Positions 30,522 through 40,246 of a DNA stretch of 64,000 nt are shown piece by piece. Below the pieces are notes generated by a model. The model ran no database searches. It was given only the letters and a program-made list of their open reading frames with translations, and was not told where the DNA came from. The first letter of the stretch is position 1; each line of letters starts with the position of its first letter. The DNA is from Pratylenchus scribneri (Eukaryota; Nematoda; Chromadorea; Rhabditida; Pratylenchidae). The DNA is taken from positions 2,976,001 to 3,040,000 of the forward strand of contig JAQSEB010000001.1 of NCBI GenBank assembly GCA_030063045.1, read 5' to 3'. The position numbers were made by a program, and so were the translations under genes.

Positions 30522-31013
30522 ATGAAAACTGTCCTCCAAGAATGCCTTAATCTCCTCAAATGCAAAAATAATCAATTGGATTATAAGATTTCTCATCCCG
30601 AATCCCGAGAGAAATTAATCAAACATTTAATTGGCCATAGAGTCGAAACAACCTATGAAGATCGTAATGGCTTCAAGAAAATATTCACAATTGGCGGATT
30701 AAGCCGTCAAGGAGCCGATTCCATATATGCCTACGGAAAATTGTCCCGAACCTTCAATGTAACTGTCTCCCAGCATTTCTTTTCCCGACATAATATTCGT
30801 CTCAAACACCCCTATCTTCCATGTATCATTGAAAAACATGGACCAAATTCGGAGGATCGTTATTACCCCTTGGAATTACTCAAATTTATCGATGAGGAGG
30901 ACCAATGTAGATGTGCCGATATCTTTGAATTATTCCAACTACAAATTGAGGAGGAGGAAATTGACGATGACTCTCAATGTTCATTTTGTTCTTATTGTTT
31001 ACAATACCATTAA
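30522..31013 (+). CDS. Stand-alone PAZ-domain protein (Argonaute-type PAZ, no PIWI)
   Basis: 163 residues, intronless. Residues about 33-124 follow the Argonaute PAZ pattern: LIGHRVETTYEDRNGFKKIF, then IGGLSRQGAD, VTVSQHFFSRHNIRLKHPYL then PC, and YYPLELLKFID. Compare the family scheme V.T.Y..R.YK+.GLS...A...F......VSV.+YF...YNI.L+YP.LPCL......NYLP+E+C.IV. The PAZ domain binds the 3' ends of small RNAs. The remaining 40 residues are acidic (EEEEIDDD) with a CSFCSYC cluster. No N, MID or PIWI domain is encoded nearby. It has its own TATA box and no intron, like the virion genes. Role inferred: binding host small RNAs, thereby interfering with or redirecting RNA silencing. Confidence 0.85.
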   Translation: MKTVLQECLNLLKCKNNQLDYKISHPESREKLIKHLIGHRVETTYEDRNGFKKIFTIGGLSRQGADSIYAYGKLSRTFNVTVSQHFFSRHNIRLKHPYLPCIIEKHGPNSEDRYYPLELLKFIDEEDQCRCADIFELFQLQIEEEEIDDDSQCSFCSYCLQYH

Positions 31014-31074
31014 TACAAATTAATGCATTACACATAAACATCCGTATATTATAAAATTCACTTTGTTCATTTAT

Positions 31075-31446
31075 TTATTTTATTAATTTATTGACAAATG
31101 ATTTTACGAATAAATCAGGATCATTTTTGGAATCTAACAATTTACAATAATTTTCTAAGGAATGGCCAAGGGTAATATGATAAATGAAGGAAATACAATG
31201 ATGGGGACATGTATTGGCATCAAGGGATTGATAGCATTTGGCATTTCTTCTTACATTTTGAATGTCCAAAGTTGGAGGGTTTCCAAAGCTGTCAAAATAT
31301 AGGACATCATTTTTCCTCAAAAAATAGTAGACCACCCAATGACTACCTTCTTCTCGGGATCCAAATTGACGACAAATGAAGATGGGAAAGTTGAGGGCAA
31401 TTCAAGTCGATCGATGGGCACACATTTCTTAAACGTTTGTCGTGTC
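31075..31446 (-). CDS. Adenain-like cysteine protease (frame broken)
   Basis: Maverick maturation protease of the adenovirus C5 type. The start ATG at 31444-31446 overlaps the stop of the upstream gene, and this frame reads through LELPSTFPSSFVVNLDP. Near 31345-31355 homology passes to another frame: GSHWVVYYFL (catalytic His), VLYFDSFGNPP (Asp) and NTCPHHCISFIYH (Cys; the usual Gly after it is Pro). It ends at 31075. About 123 residues in all, short for the family but with the full triad. The frame change is a single-base-type break in a GA-rich stretch; it could be a real lesion or a sequencing indel. Confidence 0.72.
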
Positions 31447-32014
31447 ATTGGATTGGATTCGAGAATAGTTGTAAGGAGGAGGGTGTCCATCGGGAACGTC
31501 GATATTGGAAAGTCGATTGCTTAATATACGCCCCACATCGTCCATAGTCATTTCGTTGTTGAAAATATGAGGATATCGATTTACAAGATCATTCCTCGAT
31601 CTCTCGAATTCGGTTTGTCGTCTTTCGATTAATTTGAAGCATCCAAATGCCCGACAAGTGAAGAGAAGTCCTCCGATTATGGCCATTAAATAAAAGAGAA
31701 AAGCCATAAGACAGTATGCATGTCCATAAATGTTGTTATTTTCCGGTGTTTCTTTGCAAAGAGGAAGATCAGGCACGAAATTTGGATTGGAATAAATAAT
31801 TTTGAGGTTATCCGTTGGAATCGTAGATTCCAAAGGTTCGGAGGATTTTTGAGGAAATGAGGAACTTTCGGGAGGGATTGTTGTTTGAGGTCTTATCTTT
31901 GTATTGTGAATATTCAGGCAGATTATATTTATATGTATATTTTGTTGGGGGCTCCTCAGTCGGGAATGAGGAAATTATGGAGATTAAGGGGATAATGAAG
32001 AAAATGAAGTACAT
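31429..32014 (-). CDS. Single-pass membrane protein with signal peptide (frame change in the middle)
   Basis: Two overlapping frames, 31808-32014 and 31429-31833. The first starts with a clear signal peptide (MYFIFFIIPLISIISSFP) and a short Tyr/Pro-rich ectodomain. The second contains CLMAFLFYLMAIIGGLLF as a transmembrane segment, followed by a basic cytoplasmic tail with PPPYNY near the end. The switch between frames near 31810-31833 suggests one gene with a frameshift. A TATA-like TATAAATA lies at 32051-32044, about 35 bp before the first ATG. PPPY resembles a late-domain (PPxY) motif used by enveloped viruses to recruit ESCRT/Nedd4 proteins. No family recognised. Confidence 0.5.
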
Positions 32015-32286
32015 TTTTTAAGGATTGATCGGATTTTTTGGAATATTTATACTTATTTTCTGACTCAGAGAGCCTCGAGCTGTCACAATCTTTATCCCTC
32101 ATTATCCCTCAAAGAGCCACCCCTTACGGTTTATTCAAATTTCGCGCGCGCGCAATTAAATTGGATCGAAGCCAGAGACTCCTCTCTACCAGCTGGCGGT
32201 ATTTTCCCTTTCAATTTCCCTCATCCATTCCTCTTCCATTCCTTGATCCCCGAAAATATTTTCATCCTCTATTTCTCCTTCAAAAA

Positions 32287-32731
32287 ATGTCCAATCATCT
32301 GGAAATTAATGAATTGGCCCATTCTTTTGGCAATATGGAAATAACGCCAAAATCACCGGAAAAGATGGACACCTCGGAAAAGATGGTATCATTTTTTATA
32401 TAAATATGAATTAATTAAGTAATCATTTCAGAATTCTCCCGAAAAGATGGAGATTGGGACACCACAACGTCCTCGGATAAAGGCGCCGTCTCCTCCTCGG
32501 GCACCAATCAAAATCAACCCGGTAATGAGGAAAAATAATCACAAAATTCTATCAAATATTCAGATGCGCCGTTTGATTTTTCCTGGGGCATCATCGAAGG
32601 CTCGCCGAAAACTTACCAAAATTCAAAAGAAGCGGGCAAAGAAGGGTAAGAAGATGGAAATGGAGAAGAAGAGGAAATTCATGATCCCAAGAATCCCCCT
32701 CAACGCTATTAAGTTTGGCTTTAAGCCTTGA
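32287..32731 (+). CDS. Small basic protein, three exons
   Basis: ATG 32287 (MSNHLEINELAHSFGNMEIT), exons separated by introns at about 32386-32430 and 32522-32563, ending with TGA at 32731. About 118 residues. The last exon is strongly basic (KARRKLTKIQKKRAKKGKKM) and ends PRIPLNAIKFGFKP. No family recognised; composition suggests nucleic-acid binding or a virion core protein (inference). First of the spliced genes in the right part of the element. Confidence 0.5.
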
Positions 32732-32742
32732 AAAAAAACTTA

Positions 32743-32802
32743 AGCCCATAAGCCCCTAAATCCCATCCTTGCCCCTATCCATAAGCCCATAAACCCATAA
32801 TA
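32743..32802. repeat. Third copy of the AAGCCCATAAGCCCC arm
   Basis: TAAGCCCATAAGCCCCTAAA, then TCCCATCCTTGCCCC and ATAAGCCCATAAACCC. Similar in sequence and orientation to the right arm at 23888-23950, here just after the small basic protein gene. Confidence 0.65.
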
Positions 32803-32948
32803 TAATCAATTTCCTCAAAAATATACCTCATTTTTTATCCAATAATTAATCAATTAATAATGAAATAATAATAAAAATGACCCATAAAATTGACATGAAT
32901 ATTTAATTAATAGTTATCATTTTTTCCTCATTTTCCTCATTTTCTTAA

Positions 32949-33407
32949 CGTCGAAATGAAATTGTCGTTTCCCGACCAACGGCCCTCGTGCGCATCGAAG
33001 CCAATGGAATAAGACTTGTGTCTGAAAATTGGAATTTTTTGAAGAAAATGAGTCAAAATATTACCTGTACTGGGACGGGCATTTCCTTCTTCCTCGCTTG
33101 GTTGTCGCAAAAAGCTTTGCCGAAAGGCATTGATGCAGAAAATGCTGGAAAATATCTATAAAAAATTAAATATATTTACGAGTTTATTTCTTACTTGTAG
33201 AATGAGGATGAGGACTAGGAAGATTAGGATAGGGAGGGCATAGTCGTCAAACGTCCAAGGATTAGCCAGGTAGTTGTTAATTTGGTCGATTGAAATGCGT
33301 TCAGAGACGCATATCACTGGTTTGGAATATGGGGGAGGACGGACGCAATATTGGCCCTTTGGGCAAAAACAAATTTCAATATCCATATGCGTCCAATTTA
33401 CGGACAT
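32949..33407 (-). CDS. Small Cys-containing membrane protein, spliced
   Basis: ATG at 33405-33407 (MSVNWTHMDIEICFCPKGQY, then CVRPPPYSKPVIC). A 70-residue lumenal part with five Cys and an N-glycosylation motif (NWT) precedes the membrane segment ALPILIFLVLILILQ. Two more exons follow (introns at about 33145-33194 and 33020-33063), giving a short basic tail to TAA near 32949. No signal peptide is evident, so insertion would be by the internal segment. No family recognised. Confidence 0.5.
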
Positions 33408-33772
33408 TTTTGGGGGATTATTTTGGGGAATGAATAAATGAAATGAATGATTTGGCCAAATTGGCCCATCTTCCTACCCACCCCTTCTTTCTTCCCCCTT
33501 TTCCAATTTACATATTTTATCGATCATAATTTATTCGGAATGAAAAAGAAAATTTTATAAAAAATGAATCATCGTTTTTAATGGAAATGGAATAAATGGG
33601 GGAGATCACACAAAATTTTTTAAAAGAGGTTTGAGCACAAAATAAAATAAAAAAATGTTCACAATTTTAAAGTGAAATTTGAGGAAAATTTAATTGAGGG
33701 TGGATTCTGATGAAAAAATTAATTAATTTCCAATTTTTGATTGAGCCATTCCTCCTTCTTCAATTCTTCTCA

Positions 33773-34727
33773 TTTATTCGGCTGTGGTCCTTCGGGCGCC
33801 TGGAATCGAACCAATCCGATGAAGACGAACAAACAGAGATGAATGAATGCCAAAATGACCAGGAGCATATTTGAGACGAACATACGTTCTGAATTTACTA
33901 GATTTTAATTCAAAATTAAATAAATTAAACGTACCCTCCCAAATTGAGGCCAAACAAATTGGGAATTGACGGCTCGGTTGAGGGGTTTCCACTGGACCTT
34001 GATCTAAAATATTAAATTAATTTTGAGGTTAATTATAATTAAAAAATACCATTGGTTTGGCGAATGAATCGAGACAAGTCCTCATCGATTTGGCGTTGTG
34101 ACAATGCCGGTGTATGGAGTCGGTCGATCAATGATGAACGTGAAGCTAAAAAATAATTGGAATATTAATAATATTAAAAATTAAATTTGCTTACATGAGT
34201 CGATCGGTGGTGACCAAATTCGAGGGCGTTGACCGATCAAATCTATAAAAAATTGAATTAAATTTACTTGAAAAGGGTTTAATTTTTACCTTGCGGCTGT
34301 CCAATTTGTTGCTGGAGTTGACGCATTCTCATTCGTTTGCGCTGCGGCGATTCCGGTTCTGTAAAAATGTAACTCTGAATAGTTTAAAAATAATAAATAT
34401 TACCTCGGGATTGATCAATTTGTCCATTTTGAGGACGTTCGGCGATGACATTTTCTTTAGGAAATTATAAATCGATTTTTAATTGATTAAAAATACCATA
34501 ATTTGGAGCCAATGATTCGATTGAATGGTCCGCTGGGTGTTCTTCCTCATTGCGAATTGCGGCTGGTCGGCGCGGGTGGCGGAAATAAAATCGACCATTA
34601 ACGAATTCTATAAATAAAAATGAATAAAAATAATTAATTATTGCTCAAAATTACCTCCTTCTTCATGCGTCGGAATAGGCCAGTCAAATGGGTTTGGGTT
34701 CGGTTTCGGCGAATCGCGGTTGTCCAT
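33773..34727 (-). CDS. C-terminally anchored membrane protein in eight small exons
   Basis: ATG near 34727 (MDNRDSPKPNPNPFDWPIPT), followed by exons of only 40-110 bp separated by 40-60 bp GT-AG introns. The soluble part (about 170 residues) is Arg/Pro/Gln-rich (RKRMRMRQLQQQIGQPQ) with no recognisable domain. The last exon has FVSNMLLVILAFIHLCLFVF as a transmembrane segment and a short tail ending QPNK at 33773. Tail-anchored topology is likely. Such exon density differs sharply from the intronless virion genes. Confidence 0.5.
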
Positions 34728-34966
34728 TGTTAGCTGGGGATTGTTTCTTTCAAATTTGTTTTAAAACTGGATAATCTATAAAAATAAAATTGATTCCTCA
34801 ATTTTTATAAAAATAGTGAATTGGATATCCAAAAAAATCAATAATTAAATGATATGCAACAAATTTATTCTGAAAACTGGTAGAAAATTTAAATTGTCCG
34901 CAATAGAATTATGAAGAAAAAATGTCAATAAATTAATTTTTCAATTCTCCTCATTTCTTCATTCAT

Positions 34967-35965
34967 TGTTCTTCCTCGCCTTCTCGGGCCTCATCATCCT
35001 CGTCGCCATCATATTCCTCCGGTTCGGATTCGATCAAAAGTGCGGCCAGTTCTTCATCGGTCAATGGCGGTTGTGGAGAAAGGCCGGATTGACTAAAATT
35101 TTATGAGGATTATTATCATTTTTTTAAAAAACTTACACGCCAAAGGTGGTCATCGGCTGGGGAGAAGATCCGGACTGTTGAGAAGATCCGGGCTGGCTAA
35201 AATTATGTAAATTTTTTATGAGGAATTTTAAAAGAAAACTTACTCGTTTTGGCCAATTTCCACGTTTGCCATCTTCTTGGCCAACTCGGCTTCTGTGTCC
35301 TCGGCCTCCTTTTGAACATTGACCGGATGAATGCTGAATAAAAATTAATGAGGCTTTTAATTTAAAAAACTTACTCGGAAAATTGCCGCTTGTGCATCCA
35401 CTTGACGCCATGGAATTTGGAGTTGACCGCCGCGTGATATGTCGCGCTGAAAATTTGGAAAAATTAATAGAAATTAATTAATTAAAACAAACATTGTGAA
35501 TCCGGCCTTTGTCGTTCTCTCATCCTCTGGTGCCGGATTGGGATTGAGTAATTTCTTTTGAATGATAATCACTGAAAATTTTTATATTTTTTATCAATTT
35601 TTAATAAAAAATCAAACCGTCACTCAGTGCGTCCGAATGCAACATTTGCTCGAAGCAAGAATAATTTCGAGCCCACGCCACGGCATTGCCATCGATTCCC
35701 GATGATTTACTGGAAAATATATAATTAATTTAAACTAATTAAAAATAAATAAAACAGACTAAATGTCATGATGCAGGTCCGCCGGGTCCACATAGCCGTC
35801 CCCGTTTTTCCACAACTCCGTGTACAGGGCTTTTCGAAATTCCTGCCACTCATCCGCTTTGCTTTCGAACGATTTGGTGTGTCGAGCAATGTGTGCAATC
35901 CGGAATTCATGTTCCAGTTGTTCGCCATATTTTTTGTTCAATGGCTTTTGGGAGAATCGATTCAT
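34967..35965 (-). CDS. Unknown intron-rich protein, about 240 residues
   Basis: ATG at 35963-35965 (MNRFSQKPLNKKYGEQLEHE). Further exons read GIDGNAVAWARNYSCFEQML, VIIIQKKLLNPNPAPEDERT, KFHGVKWMHKRQFS, AEDTEAELAKKMANVEIGQN, two Ser/Gln/Pro repeats (QPGSSQQSGSSPQP and SQSGLSPQP), and an acidic end (EPEEYDGDEDDEAREGEEEQ). Introns are 40-60 bp. The Trp/Arg-rich helical N-terminus is not recognised. Exon borders are approximate. Confidence 0.45.
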
Positions 35966-35999
35966 TTGTCGTCAATTTGAATTGTAGTCCACGGAATTT

Positions 36000-36565
36000 G
36001 TCGATTTATTTTGCTAAAAATTGGTTTTATTTATTTAATAAATTAATTATTTAATTTTTTGGAAAAAATGAGGATTGGAAAAATGAGGAAAATCAATTTT
36101 ATTTACTGTACTTTGAAAATGAAGACAAATAAATTTTACGAGGAAGAGAGAAGTGAAAAATGAGGAAATAGTACTGAGAAAAGGAAATAGACATTTTTAT
36201 TTTCGGCCATTTTCTCAGAAAAATTAATCTGAGAATGAGGATGGCCTCTATCCTCTTAAGTGAGCAGAGAGTAGATTTTGAAGAAATAGTGTGGTAGTTT
36301 TTTAGGAGAATATGACCCGAGGATAAATGAGAAAGGAAATTGAGATGGAAGAATGATTTTGATTGCTCATCATTATTGAGCCATCCATCGCAAAATCCTA
36401 ACTCATTCACCAAACTCTAGTCATTTTTCCTATTTTTTTAATTTGTAGTTAATTAATTTGTTTGTCGATTTAATTGTAGTTAATTAATTTAATTAATTTT
36501 AGGTTAAACCAAATAAATTTCCTCATTTTCTTTGTCTTCAAATTCTTCATCTTCAAAAATCGAGA
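36000..36565. other. Non-coding gap inside Maverick, 566 bp
   Basis: AT-rich DNA between two divergent spliced genes. No TATA box with the GGACCG extension and no coding content recognised. Confidence 0.4.
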
Positions 36566-39122
36566 ATGGATCCGGAAGAAATTAAGAGGAAATTGGAGGA
36601 ATTGGTAATAATTTTAATTAATTAATTTCTATTAATTTTTCATTTAAGGCCGAGCGGGAAAAAGCGGCGGCAAAGGAAAAAAAGCTTTTGGAAGAAGCTT
36701 TGAAAAAGGCGGAGGAGGTTAATTTATTAAATTTGAATTTTTAAAATAAATTTTATTAAATTAAAGGAATCCAAGAAAAAGGCGGAAGATGAGGCCAAGA
36801 AAATGGATGGGGTAAAAAATGGGGGAAAATGTTTTAATTAATTTTTTCATTTTTTTAGTATCGCGGTCAACTTCGCCAACTTGAAGAACTCCACGCCAAA
36901 GCCTTGGAAAAAACCGGCGAATTTGTATGTGTTTTTTTTAATTTTTTATTAATTTATTTAATTTAGGAAAAGCGAATTCGGGAGTCCTATCTTCGGCAGC
37001 ATCATCTGGTTTGATTATAATTAAATTTTTAAAAATAAAAATTACTTTTTTTAAGGAGACGCAAATCGAGTTTTTGAGGAAGAAATTGAATGTATTTTTT
37101 TTTAAAAATATGGATTGATAATTTAATTTTTTCAGGGACCTCCCTCGACCACTCCGCAACGACAAAGAACCAGTGCAAAGGCGGCTTCGTCATCTCCGAG
37201 AAAGATCACAGCCGGTGAATTACAACATGCAATCTCATGGATTCCAGGCACTTCAAAACCACCGCTGAAAATGAAAATTTCGACAAAGGTATTTTAATTT
37301 TAATAAAAAACAATTTTAAAAAAAATTATTAGCAAATGAAGCCAATTTTGGAGGAAAATTTTGAGGAAAATTTGGAGGATGAGGACGAATTGGTTGGGGT
37401 AAAAAAAAAAGTTTATTATTATTTAAATATTTTATTAATTTTTAGGAGTTGAAATTGGGCCCTCAATACCAAAAGGAAGCGGAGGAGGTAAATTTGAGGA
37501 AATTTATTTTTGAGGAAAATTATTTTAAAAATTAAAGTTTCAAAGAAGGAAGGCTGAGATTCGAGCGATTGTGGGTTTAAAAAATTTTTTTTTAAAAAAA
37601 TGATTTATTTATTTTTTAGCCACCCGTTGCCAACTATGAAAGAATTGGCAATTTGGATCGGGTAAATTTTTTATGGTTTAAATTTTATAAATAAAAAATT
37701 TTTAGTGCTCGCGTTGTCACTATGTGCCAAAACCCGGCAAAAACGAAAACTTCAATTTGAAACGCCACATTGAGGAGAAAAAATGCGAGGTTAAAATTTG
37801 TAAATAAAAATTATAATTAAATGAAAAATTTTTTTAGCAAAAAACCAATGAATATTGCTGGGCGAAGAGGCAAAAAATGAAAGAGCGGATGGTCGGAAAT
37901 GAAGAAATTGGAGAAGATGGTGAAAAGAAGGAAAATAAGAAGAAGGCTGGACGTCCGAAGAAGGAAGAAAAGGATGGGGCGGGGAAGAATGAAGATGATG
38001 GAAAAGTTGTGAAGAAGAAAAAGGATGAAGATGATGGTCCAAAGGGAGAGCTGAAAAAATTGGTCACCGTCCTCGGCGTAAGTTTTTTAATTATTTTTAT
38101 TATGAAAATTTTTAATAATGAATAGACCCCGGCTCATATCATTGGCGATTTTGACAAAAGGATCTCGCGAAGCCAGAGAAGGGAGCAAGAAAATGAAGAA
38201 AGAAAGAGGAAGGCAGCCGTGGTTATGGCGAGGGTTAGGAAGGAAAATGAGGAAAAGAAGAGGAAGAAAATGGCGGGAGGGATCCAGTGGAACAATGCAA
38301 AGGGTGATTTGGCGGAACTCAACCGTTTGGAGAACGAGAAAAAGTTGATTGAGGTAATTAATTTATTAAAAATTATATTAAAAAATTAGAAATTTTATGA
38401 AAACGGGGTGGAGTTAAGTCGGAGGGAGATGGAAGGAGAATTATTAAAATTGGTATAATAATTAAAATGATTTGTTAATAATTTTTTTATTTTCAGAAGA
38501 AGGTGGGGGACAATTTGGATGGCAACCGAGCTGGAAATGAGGCCGACTTGGACAAATTTTTCAAAACCCCAGTATGTTTTTTGAGGAAAAATTTTTTTTT
38601 GAGGAAAAATAATTTATTTAATTTTAGATTCAATCGCGACTTCGCAATGTTCCGTCAAACCCTTTGCCGGAAAATCTTCTGGTAAAAAATTTTTAAAGAG
38701 GATATTCTGAATAAATAATTTTTAGGATATAGAACCGATGGTAATCGAACCGACTCCAAAGAAGGCATTGCCAACCATGAGAGCTGTAATGATTTTTTTT
38801 TTGGAATTAAATATTATTATTTATTTATTTATTTTTAGCGCCCCGGCGGATATATATGGAAACAAGGGCAGGAAGAGAGCGACAAGGAGGAGGACCGATT
38901 GGTGATCGATGAAGATGCGACTGACAGCGATTCGGATTCGAGCGCTGGGGAACATTGGCAAACTTATATTCGAGTAATTTTTTTTTTGAGGAAAATTATT
39001 TATATTAATTAATTAAGAGGGCTCGCCGTTCTCAATGCAAGCCGCCACCGGAAGAAAAGGGCAAAAAGAACGAGGACGATGAGGATGATAGTGAAGGCGG
39101 TCAAATTGAGGTGGTGGTTTGA
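36566..39122 (+). CDS. Coiled-coil protein with a zinc-finger motif, about 20 tiny exons
   Basis: ATG 36566 (MDPEEIKRKLEEL), then many exons of 30-230 bp with introns of 40-60 bp rich in T. The N-terminal third is Lys/Glu-rich coiled coil (AEREKAAAKEKKLLEEALKK, YRGQLRQLEELHAKALEKTG). The middle has a C2H2/BED-like CSRCHYVPKPG...NLKRHIEEKKCE (about 37706-37790). The rest is highly charged, ending in an acidic tail (DATDSDSDSSAGEHW ... DDEDDSEGGQIEVVV) and TGA at 39122. Roughly 500 residues. It could be a nucleic-acid-binding cargo protein; no family recognised. Exon order is well supported by consistent frames, exact borders less so. Confidence 0.5.
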
Positions 39123-39711
39123 AGGTTGAGGAATGAAGGAAAAGAAAGGAAATTGTTTTTTTTATTTGTTATCTTCAAAAATTCCAACCCATCCAAAAAA
39201 CCGATCCCCAGACCGAATCCATCCCATCCGAAAAACCGATCCAAATCCCCAGACCTCAAAATTTGTTTCATCCAAATTTCTCATTTTCAATTTTATAATT
39301 TGTTCTCACTTTTATTTTATTTTCAAAAATAAAATCTCTGGCTTATAAAATCCGATCTCCCCTCTCACATATTCATCTTGTTGCCTTATTTACATTTCAT
39401 CAAAATTTGTTAATTGTTTTCATTTTATTTAATTCACAACCTGGCTTTTTTTTTTAAAATTTTGAATAAACTTGACATAAAAAGGGGGAAAATTATTTGA
39501 GGGAATATTGATTTGAAAATTGGGTAAATGAATCTTCGTTCTTCTTCCTTCCTTTTCCTTTCGTCGCCAATGTCCACCGCCAATTGCGCATTTTGGAGGG
39601 ACCATCCAACACCTAAACGATTGAAGGAATTAATATTGAGAAAGTCCCTCATTCCCATTTTCCCCTTTTCCATTTTCCCTCATTCCTCCCTTTCCTCAGA
39701 TTGGTCATCGA
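39123..39711. other. Non-coding right subterminal region of Maverick
   Basis: Contains A/C-rich direct repeats around 39180-39260 (CCAAAAAACCGATCCCCAGA, varied) and, from about 39530, the degenerate inner part of the right terminal repeat. No gene seen. Confidence 0.5.
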
Positions 39712-39946
39712 GTGGCTATTTGCTTGAGAATTTTTGTTCTATACCCTTTCCCTCATCATTAGTAAATATCCCTCTCGTTTCTCTAACTTACTGGTTAAAC
39801 TAAGAGGATATCTGTTGGCCGGCCGCCTGGGTGGTCGAGGCAAAGGAAGCGAATATCCTGGCGCTTCCAAGTGGGCGATTAGATGTCTGCTTAAAACCAT
39901 CGATTTCCTTAGCGCCGATTTACCGACTCCCGGGTTACTTCCTACT
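39712..39946 (-). repeat. Maverick right terminal inverted repeat
   Basis: Reverse complement of 13226-13460 with about one mismatch. It ends ...GGGTTACTTCCTACT immediately before the ATTGGC duplication. Confidence 0.95.
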
Positions 39947-39952
39947 ATTGGC
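39947..39952 (+). repeat. Target site duplication, right (ATTGGC)
   Basis: Identical to 13220-13225. Confidence 0.95.
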
Positions 39953-40061
39953 GGATGAATACTCCTCCTCGGCAGCCCGAATGGCACAATTGACTGCATC
40001 AAATCCCATTTCAACATTGCAATCCATTCAACAGCCATTTCCTTCTTCACAATTTGCGCAG
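39947..40061 (+). pseudogene. Right half of Shroom-like exon 1
   Basis: Continues the frame broken at 13225: ADEYSSSAARMAQLTASNP and on to FPSSQFAQ, ending at a GCGCAG/GTGAAT donor at 40061/40062. The donor phase (0) fits the acceptor at 44537, whose exon opens in frame with HSSPSSKPPP. Confidence 0.7.
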
Positions 40062-40246
40062 GTGAATCCATTAAATCAAATAAATCAAATCCAAATGGTT
40101 TCTTCCTCCCTATTTACTACTTTTAATGGATTTATCGGAAGGGCGGAACCGTTGTATTTTTTATTTTTATCCAATTTGCCATTTGCCCCCTTTTCTCCAT
40201 CTATTTTCCATTTGATTTCGGCTACAAAACTAATTGGGATTATAAT

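Larger units (their letters stand above)
13226..39946. mobile_element. Maverick/Polinton, complete, 26.7 kb
   Basis: Bounded by 235-bp inverted repeats with about one mismatch, AG...CT termini and a perfect 6-bp duplication. It carries the diagnostic gene set: pPolB, retrovirus-type integrase, A32-like ATPase, double-jelly-roll capsid protein, penton-like protein and adenain-like protease. At 26,721 bp it is longer than the usual 15-20 kb. The extra length is the intron-split genes at both ends. The polymerase, the protease and one membrane-protein gene each show a reading-frame break, so this copy may not be autonomous, unless those breaks are sequencing errors. Confidence 0.96.

Noticed and set aside
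13226..39946. Maverick-borne membrane fusogen (as reported for some nematode Mavericks)
   Set aside because: No ORF or exon chain of suitable size with an ectodomain, fusion loops and a C-terminal anchor is visible; only short membrane proteins were found.
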